Positions 26,098 to 35,364 of a stretch of DNA of 64,000 nucleotides are shown here, in pieces. How positions within the stretch are numbered: position 1 is the stretch's first letter; each line of letters opens with the position of its first letter. Where the stretch lies: contig NZ_SNUE01000007.1 in NCBI RefSeq assembly GCF_012027425.1, forward strand, positions 1 to 64,000, read 5' to 3'. Both the position numbers and the translations under genes were made by a program. The notes beneath the pieces are model-generated. The model made no database searches. It was given only the letters and a program-made list of their open reading frames with translations, and was not told the DNA's origin. This stretch comes from Thermococcus sp. MV5 (GTDB lineage Archaea > Methanobacteriota_B > Thermococci > Thermococcales > Thermococcaceae).

Positions 26098-27708
26098 TTA
26101 GAGCCCCCCAAGATAATTATCAAGAGAGCACCTGTATACCTTTTCTCCATCCACAATAACAATGTGATCTGTACACGAGAAACAAGGGTCTATTGAGGCT
26201 ATTATTATCGGTGCATCGGCCAGTTTCTCTCCCTTGAGCATTATAGGGACTGCAGGTAAGTTATTGTAAGTTGGCGCTCTAGGATGCCATCTGTAAACTC
26301 TATTGCCCTCCCCCATTATGGCAAAGTGCACGTCTTCTCCCCTCGGAGCTTCAGTTGCTCCAACACAGATGGTGTATTCCGGGAGTTCATAATCCTCGTT
26401 TAGAATGTCTCCTGGGGGTAGTTGGTCTAAAGCCTGCTCAATGAGCCAGATGCTTTCAAGCACTTCTTCATATCTAACCAGAAATCTTGAAAGAACGTCC
26501 CCGTCCTTATATACGGGCACTTTGAACTCCAAGTCTCCATAAGCGGCATATGGATGATCTCTCCTTACATCAGTGTCAATGTCAGAACCTCTAGCAGTTG
26601 GGCCAACTACACCTATTTCTCTCCCTTCCTTCTTTGAGAGAACTCCAATCCCCTTCATTCTATTTATTAACTCTCTCATTTGTGTAGCATTGTCAAAAAT
26701 CTCTCTTATATCTTTTTTCGTCTTATCTAAAATTTCCAAGAGTCTTTTCTTTTTGTTTTCATCTATATCTCTTCTAACTCCACCAATAAGATTCATTCCG
26801 TAGGTTTTTCTATTTCCTGTCAAAAGCTCCGCCAAGTCCATGAATGTCTCTCTTATCCGCCATGTGTGCATGAATCCGGACTCAAAGCCGAGTAAATGGA
26901 AAGCAACGCCAAGCCAGAGCATATGTGAGTGCACTCTTTCGAGCTCAAGGAGTATGGTCCTTATGTAGAGGGCTCTCTCTGGGACTTCAATTTTGGCGGC
27001 ATCTTCAATCGCTTGAACATATGCACAGTTATGAGTATAACCGCAAATTCCACAAATCCTCTCAGCCAAGAATGGTATCTGATTTATTGTCATCCTCCCT
27101 TCTGCTAATTTTTCCATTCCTCTATGGACATGAAATCCTCTGTAAACTGCCCCAACTATTTCCTCACCTTTAACACACAGCTCAAACACTTCTGGCTCAT
27201 GAAGTGCTGGATGATAGGGACCAACTGGAACCTCTATAACTCCAGGTTTTTTCTCTCTCTTTTGCTTAAACTCAACTCTTGGGGGCCTTTCATTGTAATG
27301 AAAGTCTTTTCTAAGTGGATAAACACCTTCAGGCCAATCATCAGGTAGAATAAGCCTCAACGGCTCTGGATGCTCATCAAAGAAAATTCCCAACATATCC
27401 ATTACTTCTCTTTCGGCCCAGTTTGCGCCGCTTATAATGGGGGTAATTGAGGGAATCCTTAAGTTGCTTGCAACTGCTTTGATGATTATATATCTTCCTT
27501 CAGCTTCGCAGTTAAAGATGTGATACACTGAAAAACCTACTCCCAATAAGCGCTCATCAACGCCAGCTCCAGTTGCATAATAACAGCCTGCTTTGAAAAG
27601 TAGCTCTGAAGTAGTTCTGAGCTTATCATTGGGTATCAATGCCACAGTAACCTTTTCATCGTGTCTCAGAATTTTAGCATTGTTGCTTTTTAAGATTTCA
27701 AGGATCAC
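26098..27708 (-). CDS. Energy-converting [NiFe] hydrogenase large subunit, NuoC-NuoD fusion
   Basis: About 536 residues. The first 150 form the NuoC-like domain (AEREVMDMLGIFF is typical), the rest the catalytic NuoD-like domain. Both nickel motifs are complete: RICGICGYTHNC and DPCFSC, so this is a hydrogenase and not a Ni-less complex I subunit. After DPCFSCTDH 22 residues remain. The start is uncertain: GTG 27708 has GGTG six bases before, while longer frames to 27738 overlap the NuoH-like gene more. Confidence 0.9.
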   Translation of the reverse strand: MILEILKSNNAKILRHDEKVTVALIPNDKLRTTSELLFKAGCYYATGAGVDERLLGVGFSVYHIFNCEAEGRYIIIKAVASNLRIPSITPIISGANWAEREVMDMLGIFFDEHPEPLRLILPDDWPEGVYPLRKDFHYNERPPRVEFKQKREKKPGVIEVPVGPYHPALHEPEVFELCVKGEEIVGAVYRGFHVHRGMEKLAEGRMTINQIPFLAERICGICGYTHNCAYVQAIEDAAKIEVPERALYIRTILLELERVHSHMLWLGVAFHLLGFESGFMHTWRIRETFMDLAELLTGNRKTYGMNLIGGVRRDIDENKKKRLLEILDKTKKDIREIFDNATQMRELINRMKGIGVLSKKEGREIGVVGPTARGSDIDTDVRRDHPYAAYGDLEFKVPVYKDGDVLSRFLVRYEEVLESIWLIEQALDQLPPGDILNEDYELPEYTICVGATEAPRGEDVHFAIMGEGNRVYRWHPRAPTYNNLPAVPIMLKGEKLADAPIIIASIDPCFSCTDHIVIVDGEKVYRCSLDNYLGGL

Positions 27709-27710
27709 TT

Positions 27711-28592
27711 TCACCACCCCACTATAGCGATCATCCACACAATCAATGCCACTATGGAGGCCCGTTTCAGTATCTCAATGGCTTGGTCAATCCTGAATCT
27801 TCCATAGTAAGCTTCGAATGTTGAATAAATCACTGAGAGGATTATTGTGCCAATGAGATAACAAATGAGTCTTATTGGGTTCTGGATTGGAATAATGAAA
27901 TCTAAAAGCAAGCTGTAAAGGAGAAGGCGCTTCAGAAAGATGGAATACTTAAGTAAGCCAAGATGTTTTCCGCTGTATTCAATTAGAGGGCCTTCAATTA
28001 TTTCGGGTTCAGCTTCGGCAATGTCAAAGGGCAATCTAGTACTTGCAACGTATATCACAAGGAAAAGTAGGAGCAATGCAAGGACTGAGGAAATCCTAAA
28101 AGGCAAAGGAAATAATCGATCAAGACTCAGGCTTTTGCCTATTACAGCTATCGTACCTACGATAAATGCCAAAAGTAGTTCTTCACTCATAAAGAGAGAA
28201 ACATCTCTGTTTGAACCTATCTGAGCATATGCATTTCCTGAGGAAAACGCTCCTATGACAAAGCATAAAGTTGCCAAACCAAGAAGATAGACAACAACTA
28301 TAAGGTCTCCGATGAAGTTTGTTGAGGCAGGCAAGAGTGTTGGGATTATTAGATAAGCTGTTAGGATAGATGTAAAAGTTATGTAGGGAGCGAGCTTGTA
28401 GAGGGGTTTAACAGAATCTTGAGGTTCAATTGTGGGTCTCTTGAAGAGCTTTATCAAGTCCCACCATGTCTGAAGGATTGATGGGCCTTGTCTATTCTGC
28501 AAGCGTGCTCTGATTTTCCTCTCAAAACCATCTATTAGGGGGCTAATAATCAGGGCAAATGCCAAGTTGACTGCTATGAAAATGATGCTCAT
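27711..28592 (-). CDS. Hydrogenase membrane anchor subunit (NuoH-like)
   Basis: 293 residues, about eight helices. DGFERKIRARLQNRQGPSILQTWWDLIKLFKR and PFDIAEAEPEIIEGPLIEYSGK are the NuoH/HycD signature loops. It holds the hydrogenase arm in the membrane and links it to the antiporter-like subunits. It overlaps the preceding gene by ATGA. Confidence 0.92.
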   Translation of the reverse strand: MSIIFIAVNLAFALIISPLIDGFERKIRARLQNRQGPSILQTWWDLIKLFKRPTIEPQDSVKPLYKLAPYITFTSILTAYLIIPTLLPASTNFIGDLIVVVYLLGLATLCFVIGAFSSGNAYAQIGSNRDVSLFMSEELLLAFIVGTIAVIGKSLSLDRLFPLPFRISSVLALLLLFLVIYVASTRLPFDIAEAEPEIIEGPLIEYSGKHLGLLKYSIFLKRLLLYSLLLDFIIPIQNPIRLICYLIGTIILSVIYSTFEAYYGRFRIDQAIEILKRASIVALIVWMIAIVGW

Positions 28593-30496
28593 AGTCCAAC
28601 ACCCCCCAATACTGCCACTAGAATCACTATCAGAACCATTGCAATAGATAGCATTGAGTCCAAGTCATAGGAGAAAACTTCAAACTTGGTTCCAAGTATT
28701 CTCCCAATCTCCGCAACTTTTTGCACAAATCTCTTACTGGCGTCACCTAGGGTGTAGACTTCCCTGAAAACCTCTCTAAAGTCCCTGTAATAAGCATCAG
28801 CGGGCATGCTTATGTTGAGGTCTTCACTTCTCCCAGTCTTCCAAGTTGGCACAACCTCACCCCTTGAAGGAATAAGCAGCAAGACTATTAGTGTCGAAAC
28901 TAGCAAGAATGCAAAGATTATTATTGGCGAATAGCTGCCAGTTCTCGGCACAACAAGAGAAGGATAAACTACAAGAGAGGCTAACGGAATGCCTATTGAA
29001 CCTAAAGCTTGGGATATCATTTTCAATGGGATAAAAGGATAAATTCCAAATGCTATACACAGCAAAGCTAAGAGAAGCTGGGGAGCAGACATTAAAAGCG
29101 GAACTTCCTTTGCATCAATTTCCTTAACTGGGGGTTTTGTAAAGATTGCTGTAAAGTACTTTACAAAAGTTCCAAGGGTTACAGCGCTTATGAAAATTGC
29201 AATTATTCCAAAGAGTGAAGTTGCTGGTGACGAGAGTGTTGAAATATAGATCATCCATTTGCTTACAAATCCATTGAGAGGGGGCACACCTGCTATTGCA
29301 AGTGACCCTATCAAGGCAGTGGAAGCAGTTAGAGGCATCTTCTTTGCTAAGCTACCCAAATAGTTTAAATCTCTTGTGCCAGTTTCATACATCACTGAAC
29401 CGGCCGTAAGGAAGAGAAGGCCTTTGAAGAAAGCATGGCTCATTGTATGGAAGAGTGCAGCGGCTAGAGCTATCCCCCCAAAAAGCTGATTTCCACTTGC
29501 GAGGAAGTAAATCCCAGCTCCCATTGGCAAAAGGATGTATCCGATATTGTCTATACTTGAAAAAGCCAATAAACGTTTTGAATCTTCCTGGAGCAAAGCG
29601 TACATCATACTGAAGAAAAGTGTAAGAACTCCAAATATGGCTATTATAATTCCAATTTCTGGTTTCAATGGGAAGAAGCTAAGAAAAAAGCGGAACATCA
29701 TATATATGGGTAGTTTAATCATGATTCCGCTTAGTAATGCCGAAACATTGCTTGGGGCCTCTGGGTGAGCATCTGGAAGCCATGAATGGAGTGGTACCAT
29801 GGAGGCTTTGACCCCGAGCCCCACGAGCAATGAGAACGTTAGGGTATAGAGGATTGTCGAATGAACTGAGAGATAAGCTGGCAGAACATTAGCGATTTCA
29901 GAGTAGTTGGCATTAAAGTTCGTAGCTTTGAGAATTATCAGTATAAGAGCTAAAACAATAAATTCAGCTCCAGCTTTTGTCATGCAGAAGTACTTGAATG
30001 CTGCTCTTACGGCCTTCTCCTTTCTCTGTTCAAATGCAACCAAGAACTGTGAAAACAGGGTCATAAGCTCCCAGAAGATTATAAACCACAGCAAATTCCA
30101 GCATATCACCACAAGGTACATTGTCAGTATGAAAAGAGGATAGTTGAAAGTGTAAACACGCATATCCTCCCTCTCAAAATACCTTTCCATATATTCGATG
30201 CCATAAACTGATGTACAAAGGCTTAAGATTCCTAATATCAACAGAAAAAAGGCGGAGAGTGCATCAACTCTAAAAACAAGATAGTTAAGAGATGCAAAAA
30301 ATGAGGGTGAATTGAACAAGTTGTATTTAAGCTCAATGGTTGTTTTAAGTCCCAAGACCCCATTATATATTATTACTGCTGATGCCACTGCTGATAATAT
30401 GCTTACTATCTTGAGAGCTACTTTTGCCTTTGATAGCCCTACCAATGCTGCTATAATTAACACACCAATGGGTATCAACAACATCTGAGCTTCCAT
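28589..30496 (-). CDS. Hydrogenase-associated antiporter-like membrane subunit (NuoL/HyfB-like)
   Basis: 635 residues, around 15 helices. Motifs of the NuoL/M/N family include WELMTLFSQFLVAFEQRKEKA, LPDAHPEAPSNVSALLSGIMIK and HAFFKGLLFLTAGSV. The C-terminal 110 residues form an extra soluble and helical stretch ending in one more membrane helix, as in HycC/HyfB. I take ATG 30496, which overlaps the cooT stop; GGTGAACA lies upstream. It probably carries an ion channel driven by H2 production. Confidence 0.9.
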   Translation of the reverse strand: MEAQMLLIPIGVLIIAALVGLSKAKVALKIVSILSAVASAVIIYNGVLGLKTTIELKYNLFNSPSFFASLNYLVFRVDALSAFFLLILGILSLCTSVYGIEYMERYFEREDMRVYTFNYPLFILTMYLVVICWNLLWFIIFWELMTLFSQFLVAFEQRKEKAVRAAFKYFCMTKAGAEFIVLALILIILKATNFNANYSEIANVLPAYLSVHSTILYTLTFSLLVGLGVKASMVPLHSWLPDAHPEAPSNVSALLSGIMIKLPIYMMFRFFLSFFPLKPEIGIIIAIFGVLTLFFSMMYALLQEDSKRLLAFSSIDNIGYILLPMGAGIYFLASGNQLFGGIALAAALFHTMSHAFFKGLLFLTAGSVMYETGTRDLNYLGSLAKKMPLTASTALIGSLAIAGVPPLNGFVSKWMIYISTLSSPATSLFGIIAIFISAVTLGTFVKYFTAIFTKPPVKEIDAKEVPLLMSAPQLLLALLCIAFGIYPFIPLKMISQALGSIGIPLASLVVYPSLVVPRTGSYSPIIIFAFLLVSTLIVLLLIPSRGEVVPTWKTGRSEDLNISMPADAYYRDFREVFREVYTLGDASKRFVQKVAEIGRILGTKFEVFSYDLDSMLSIAMVLIVILVAVLGGVGL

Positions 30497-30717
30497 CACT
30501 GTTCACCAGCTTTTATTTCATCTCCACTTGAGAGTTTCAAATACACCTTATGAGAAATGAAATCGATATACTCAATTCTGTATCCCTCAAGAGTGAGCTC
30601 TTTTCCAAGCAAATTTTTGACAATAATCTTGTTATCCTTAATTTCGAGCAAAGTTACGTCTGTCATAACTACCTCAGCTTTCTCATCTTCGAGAACTATG
30701 ACCTTAGACTGGCACAT
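30496..30717 (-). CDS. cooT: CooT family nickel-binding protein
   Basis: 73 residues. It begins MCQSKVIV, with Cys2 at the place where CooT proteins bind nickel, followed by a small beta-barrel pattern (VTLLEIKDNKIIVKNLLGKEL). Position between cooC and the hydrogenase genes supports a role in nickel delivery to CODH. It starts one base from the cooC stop and overlaps the next gene by one base. Small and easily missed by annotation. Confidence 0.78.
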   Translation of the reverse strand: MCQSKVIVLEDEKAEVVMTDVTLLEIKDNKIIVKNLLGKELTLEGYRIEYIDFISHKVYLKLSSGDEIKAGEQ

Positions 30718-31524
30718 TCATCCCACCTTTGAACGCTTTTTTATGCTCAGTATCTTTTTTGCAAGGGCGTCAACGTCCTTATATATTGGAGAATCCTTTG
30801 GGATTGCGTCAACGCCCTTTCCTTCATTATCAACAGAGATAACGCTTTCATCAAAGCTTACAATGTGGTAGGGGGTTGAATCTGAGAAGATTTTTGCAAA
30901 AAGATGGGAAGCTTCGAGAAAGTCGTAAACCTTATTTATTACGAGAAATATGTTTGAGATGCTAAGCTGTTTTCCCATTTCTATGAGTTTTCTTGCTATC
31001 ATTAAGGATTTTAGGGTTGGCTCTGCCACACATATCATTAAGTCAAATTTCTCTGCCAGTCCACGTCCGAATACTTCCGCCCCGGCTTCACTGTCTACAA
31101 TCACAATATCCTTTTCAGAAAGCAGGACATGCATTAAAAAAGCTCTTGCAAGGGCTACTGCTGGACATAGGCAGCCTTCTTTACTTTGCTCTATGCTTCC
31201 AATGACTACAAGTTTCAAATTTGGCTTTATTGTTATGCCATACTGGTCGGCCAAATCATCAACCTTTGGAGTTAGCGAGAACAGAACTCCCCAACCTTCA
31301 CCAGGTCTTGCTCCGGTTCTCTCCTCCGCAAGCTTATCATTTCGTGAAAGCGGTACAATTTCTAGAGCTTTTTCAAAAGGGATTCCTAGGCTTTGAGCGA
31401 GATTGGGAACCGAATCCGTATCTAAAGTCAGTATGTTATACCCTTTGTCAGCTAAGATATAAGCTAACAATGCTGAAATTGTGGTTTTTCCGACGCCTCC
31501 TTTTCCAGCAACAAGTATCTTCAT
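30718..31524 (-). CDS. cooC: CooC-type ATPase for CODH nickel insertion
   Basis: 268 residues of the MinD/SIMIBI class. The deviant P-loop GKGGVGKTT is at residues 7-15 and Cys118-X-Cys120 (EGCLCPA) is the metal-binding pair of CooC dimers. DSEAGAEVFGRG is the switch region. It inserts nickel into the CODH C-cluster in an ATP-dependent way. ATG 31524 has GGAGGTC seven bases upstream. Confidence 0.9.
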   Translation of the reverse strand: MKILVAGKGGVGKTTISALLAYILADKGYNILTLDTDSVPNLAQSLGIPFEKALEIVPLSRNDKLAEERTGARPGEGWGVLFSLTPKVDDLADQYGITIKPNLKLVVIGSIEQSKEGCLCPAVALARAFLMHVLLSEKDIVIVDSEAGAEVFGRGLAEKFDLMICVAEPTLKSLMIARKLIEMGKQLSISNIFLVINKVYDFLEASHLFAKIFSDSTPYHIVSFDESVISVDNEGKGVDAIPKDSPIYKDVDALAKKILSIKKRSKVG

Positions 31525-31599
31525 TTTAATGACCTCCAATGATTAAATTGCACTTCTTCTATAATTGCTTTTTTAAAATTAGAGACTAAAAATGAAAAG

Positions 31600-33501
31600 T
31601 CAAAGGGGCCATTTGAGTTTCTTTCTTTTTTCAATTATTACGTTGTAAATTGTTTCTGCTGCTTTCACAGGATCTGGCTCGACGTAGAATTTTCCTCCAA
31701 TGAGATCCTCGACGTCATCTGTGAGGAGTTTGGTGACTTTCTGGCTTCCGAGAACTGGTGGAACAACACCTAGGTGGGTGAATACACCGCTTGCAACGAA
31801 GTAGGTCCCTATTGAGACTGCTTTTTCGCTCATCCATTCTGGAGCAGAGCCGGCTGCCGGCAGGTCTGGAATGTCAACTCCCAAAGCATCGGCAAGAGCT
31901 CCGAGGACGATTAGAATCCTTGAACAGTCAACACAGCTTCCCATGTGCAGACATGGTGGAATTCCGAGTGCCTCACACACCGCTTTAAGTCCCTCTCCTG
32001 CCATCTTAGCAGCTCCAGGTATCATTAAACCATCCATTGCTGCAGCAATTCCCCAGCAACCAGTTCCAACTACCAAAATGTCTCTCTTTATGAGTTCTTT
32101 GGCTATTGTTACATGGCTGTGATTGTGCTTAACCTTTGGGTTGTTGCATCCAACAATTCCAACGACTCCTTTAATTGTGCCCTCTTTAAGTGCATTAATG
32201 AGAGGTTCAAGGGTTCCTCCCAAAGCCTCAAGAATTGCCTCGACACTGAAGCCTGCAACGACTTCACTCTTGTGTTTTGGAATGTAAACTCTCTCCTTTG
32301 GTCTGTTCTGGAAGTTTTCAATTGCAATTTTGATTATCTCCTTGGCAATTTCATCTGCTTTCTCTGGTTTGAACTCTATGTGCACTGCTCCAGGTATGTG
32401 ACCTTTTGGCTCGGTTGTGATTATCTTTGTGTGGTAGCATCCAGCCACATCAACTAATGCAGGCATTAAGCATTGGTAATCCACAATCATAGCCTCAACG
32501 GCGCCTGTTATTATTGCTAATTCTTGCATCAGGAAGTTTCCGGCCGGAGGAATGCCAAGCCGCATCAAAACTTCATTCCCGGTACAGCACATTCCCACAA
32601 CATTTACTCCCTTGGCCCCGTGCTTCTTTGCTAGCTTTTGCATCTCCTCGCTTTGGGCGACCTCACATATCTTCATTGAGAGTACTGGATTGTGGCCGTG
32701 GACAACTATATTCACATAATCCTCTTTGAGAACACCCAAGTTTGCAACAGTTTTAATCGGTTTTGGTGTTCCGAAGAGGATGTCACTTAGATAAGTAGCC
32801 ATCATTGAGCCGCTCCAGCCATCGGCCAATGCTGTTCTAACGCCGTGAAGGAGAAGTGAGGCTGGATCTGCATCGACACCTATATGCGTTCTGTGCATGC
32901 ATTCACAAATTTCCCTATCAATTGCTCTCGGTAGAACTCCAAGCCTCTCCCAGACTTTAATTCTCTTCTTAGGTGCCGTTGCCATGAGTAACTTCATTGG
33001 TTCATCATCAGGCTTTCCGAACTCTAATTCTAGGATATGTGCAACCTCCAGGCCTATTTCGCTTTCAGTTTTTCCTTCAATATTAATGCCAAGAATTTGA
33101 GCTAACCCTTTAAGTTTCTCAACGTCTGTCAGCTTGTATCCCTTGAACTCCCCTGTTGTTGCTCCTCTAAACACATGAACAATATCTCTTGCATGATCGC
33201 TGTGTGCTGCAGCACCAGCTGCAATCATTCTTAGAAGGTTTCTTGCAACTATTGTGTCTGCATCTGCTCCACAAACACCTCTAGTTGGCCCAGCGCCGAA
33301 TGGGTCGATTCTACATGGCCCCATGTTACAGTTTCTACAACACACTCCCAGTAGTCCAAATCCACATTGGGGTTGTTGCTCCAAAAAGCGATGCCAAGCA
33401 GTTTTTACGCCTTCTTCTTCCCCTTTTTCAATTAGATCAGCGACTCCCTTGGTTTTGGACACCTGCTTTGCAGGTACCTTAAACTTTATGTATTCCGCCA
33501 T
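31600..33501 (-). CDS. cooS: Anaerobic carbon monoxide dehydrogenase catalytic subunit
   Basis: 633 residues, normal for Ni-Fe CODH. D-cluster ligands Cys46/Cys54 and B-cluster ligands Cys55, Cys58, Cys63, Cys77 match the family spacing. C-cluster residues are present in VHGHNP, GMCCTGNE, VGCNNP, GTGCWG and GSCVDCSR. It oxidises CO + H2O to CO2 with two electrons passed to CooF. GAGGTGGTTGAG precedes ATG 33501; the longer frame overlaps cooF and is unlikely. Confidence 0.96.
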   Translation of the reverse strand: MAEYIKFKVPAKQVSKTKGVADLIEKGEEEGVKTAWHRFLEQQPQCGFGLLGVCCRNCNMGPCRIDPFGAGPTRGVCGADADTIVARNLLRMIAAGAAAHSDHARDIVHVFRGATTGEFKGYKLTDVEKLKGLAQILGINIEGKTESEIGLEVAHILELEFGKPDDEPMKLLMATAPKKRIKVWERLGVLPRAIDREICECMHRTHIGVDADPASLLLHGVRTALADGWSGSMMATYLSDILFGTPKPIKTVANLGVLKEDYVNIVVHGHNPVLSMKICEVAQSEEMQKLAKKHGAKGVNVVGMCCTGNEVLMRLGIPPAGNFLMQELAIITGAVEAMIVDYQCLMPALVDVAGCYHTKIITTEPKGHIPGAVHIEFKPEKADEIAKEIIKIAIENFQNRPKERVYIPKHKSEVVAGFSVEAILEALGGTLEPLINALKEGTIKGVVGIVGCNNPKVKHNHSHVTIAKELIKRDILVVGTGCWGIAAAMDGLMIPGAAKMAGEGLKAVCEALGIPPCLHMGSCVDCSRILIVLGALADALGVDIPDLPAAGSAPEWMSEKAVSIGTYFVASGVFTHLGVVPPVLGSQKVTKLLTDDVEDLIGGKFYVEPDPVKAAETIYNVIIEKRKKLKWPL

Positions 33502-33511
33502 CTCAACCACC

Positions 33512-34147
33512 TCAATACCACTTAACTTCCGAATAGGATGCATAAATATTCTTTGGGCTTACTTTTTCTTCTTCTTTCTTTTCTTCAACAACAGGCTTCA
33601 TGTATACAATGCCTGGGACTTTTAAGCCTGAGATAAGTTCTTCCGCTCTTTCTCTTCTAATCTCATGCAGAATTTCCTCAAGAGACCCAAACTTCAATGC
33701 TTTAGTGGGGCAGGCTTCTACACATGCTGGCTCTCTGCCCTCCCGAACCCTCTCAATGCATGAATCACACTTCAGAACAACCTTGTATTCTGCCTCGTAT
33801 TTCGGATGTCCAAATGGACATGCCATAACACACATCAAACAGCCAATACACTTATTGGAATTGAGAACTACAAAGCCCTCCTCACTCTTCTTTATTGCTC
33901 CTGTCGGACACACACGTATACATGGAGCGTCTTCGCAATGCTGACATCTTAGTGGGACATTGAAGAAATCTGCAACCACGACTTTTAGCCTCGGTTTGGG
34001 TGTTGGTGTTTCAAAGATTGCTCCAAATAGTGTTTTGCTCATTGAATGTTCTATAGCACACGCTATTTCACAAGACCTGCATCCCATGCATTTCTCGGGG
34101 TCAATGTAAATTGTTGGTCTCTCTAAATTTGTTCCAAGAGGCAGCAT
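33512..34147 (-). CDS. cooF: CooF-like four-cluster ferredoxin
   Basis: 211 residues with four [4Fe-4S] cysteine groups of the DMSO-reductase B/HycB type: CMGCRSCEIAC from Cys20, CQHCEDAPCIRVCP, CIGCLMCVMACP and CDSCIERVREGREPACVEACP. It shuttles electrons from CooS to the hydrogenase. The last 35 residues are a charged tail (VVEEKKEEEK). GAGGTGATAACA precedes ATG 34147. It is the first gene of the long operon; its regulatory gap to corR is 104 bases. Confidence 0.93.
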   Translation of the reverse strand: MLPLGTNLERPTIYIDPEKCMGCRSCEIACAIEHSMSKTLFGAIFETPTPKPRLKVVVADFFNVPLRCQHCEDAPCIRVCPTGAIKKSEEGFVVLNSNKCIGCLMCVMACPFGHPKYEAEYKVVLKCDSCIERVREGREPACVEACPTKALKFGSLEEILHEIRRERAEELISGLKVPGIVYMKPVVEEKKEEEKVSPKNIYASYSEVKWY

Positions 34148-34178
34148 TGTTATCACCTCGAAAAAAGGATAAGCAAAG

Positions 34179-34214
34179 GAACTTAATAATAAACTCGTGT
34201 TCGGCAAATAAACT
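34179..34214 (-). promoter_or_regulatory. cooF promoter region with 8-bp direct repeat
   Basis: On the minus strand AGTTTATT occurs twice, at 34214-34207 and 34195-34188, 19 bases apart, close to two helical turns. The second copy merges into TTTATTATTAAG, a possible TATA element about 20-25 bases before a start site that would precede the GAGGTGAT of cooF. The repeats are a candidate operator for CorR; this is inference. Confidence 0.35.
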
Positions 34215-34251
34215 AAAAATTCCCTGATTTATTCATGCACAAAAACACACT

Positions 34252-35364
34252 TTAGTATTCATAAAGTGATACTATTGCTCTTTCTCTAATCTCTTTGTAC
34301 TCCTTCAGAAGATCTTTAGCAAAATCTGTTAGAATTGTTATTCCCTTCTTTCTTCCTCCTCTAACGGATATAATCAAGGAGATGTCCAGCTTTTCTTCGA
34401 GGCTTTTTATTTTTTCCCAATATGTTGACGGGGAGACTCCAAGAACTTTACATGCACCTCTAAAGGAGTTAATCTGGGATATTAATTCTAAAAGCTCTAA
34501 AACCTCTCCAGGAATCTCGACACCCTCTTTTGTCACAAATGAGACCTGTATTTTAGGGGAAAGTCTAATGACTTTTTGACTTACCGGGCATGGTGAAAAA
34601 AGCATTTTTCTTAAATCTTCTCTTGTTATCCTCTTGTAGTTCACCTCGAATTTCGAAAGTGGGCACTTTGAAAAATTTCCATAGGGGTTTAGATATAGGG
34701 TTCTACAGTTCTCGGCGCTTGGAGAGGTAAGTAATGTTACTGGATAATTGTCTATAAAGATTTTAATGGCATTATAGAAATATTTCCTTCCATAATGGAG
34801 GCCAATTTCGACATTTTCTTTCTTCACAATTTTTTCGAGGAATTTGTCTGTATATGGAGATGTGTAGAAGCTTGGTCCTAAAATTATTTTCAATCCATAA
34901 CTTTTGCATAGATCAATTATTGAAAAGAGCTCTGCAAAATCAGAGTTAGAATCCAGTAGAATGTATGCTTCAAGGTTGTCTATACCTTGGGAAAGGAGCA
35001 TTTTCACTATCTGAAGGCTTGATTTTAAATCTTTATAAGTATGGATAATCAGAGAGATAAAATCAACATTTTCAAGGAAGGTTTTGTGAAGGAAACTTCT
35101 TGAAACAGACACTGGAAGGAAGAGGGTAATATTTCTGCAGAATTTCCCCATCTCTCTAGTTATGACATCAATCTTTGGATGAAGGAGAGGATTTGGACAT
35201 ATCAAAACTCCCTCATCAAATTTGAAATCTTCAAGATTAGAGGTGAGTACCTCCAATGCTTCAAGAGGTAGCATTACTCCAACACAACTAAACTTCTCTT
35301 TCCAAGGGCATGCTAAACAATTACTATCGCATTTGCTCGAAGGTTGAACTGCTAAGATATTCAT
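34252..35364 (-). CDS. corR: CorR: CO-responsive regulator, radical-SAM-like domain plus ModE-type HTH
   Basis: 370 residues in two parts. The first 270 look like a radical SAM barrel: Cys12, Cys16 and Cys19 in KCDSNCLACPW form a CX3CX2C motif, with further cysteines downstream (ENCRTLYLNPYGNFSKCP resembles a SPASM-like region). The last 80 are a winged helix of the ModE/LysR N-terminal kind (SFRGACKVLGVSPSTYWEKI, then VRGGRKKGITILTDFA). It sits between corQ and cooF, the position of corR, the activator of the CO cluster in T. onnurineus. Start ATG overlaps corQ. Confidence 0.78.
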   Translation of the reverse strand: MNILAVQPSSKCDSNCLACPWKEKFSCVGVMLPLEALEVLTSNLEDFKFDEGVLICPNPLLHPKIDVITREMGKFCRNITLFLPVSVSRSFLHKTFLENVDFISLIIHTYKDLKSSLQIVKMLLSQGIDNLEAYILLDSNSDFAELFSIIDLCKSYGLKIILGPSFYTSPYTDKFLEKIVKKENVEIGLHYGRKYFYNAIKIFIDNYPVTLLTSPSAENCRTLYLNPYGNFSKCPLSKFEVNYKRITREDLRKMLFSPCPVSQKVIRLSPKIQVSFVTKEGVEIPGEVLELLELISQINSFRGACKVLGVSPSTYWEKIKSLEEKLDISLIISVRGGRKKGITILTDFAKDLLKEYKEIRERAIVSLYEY

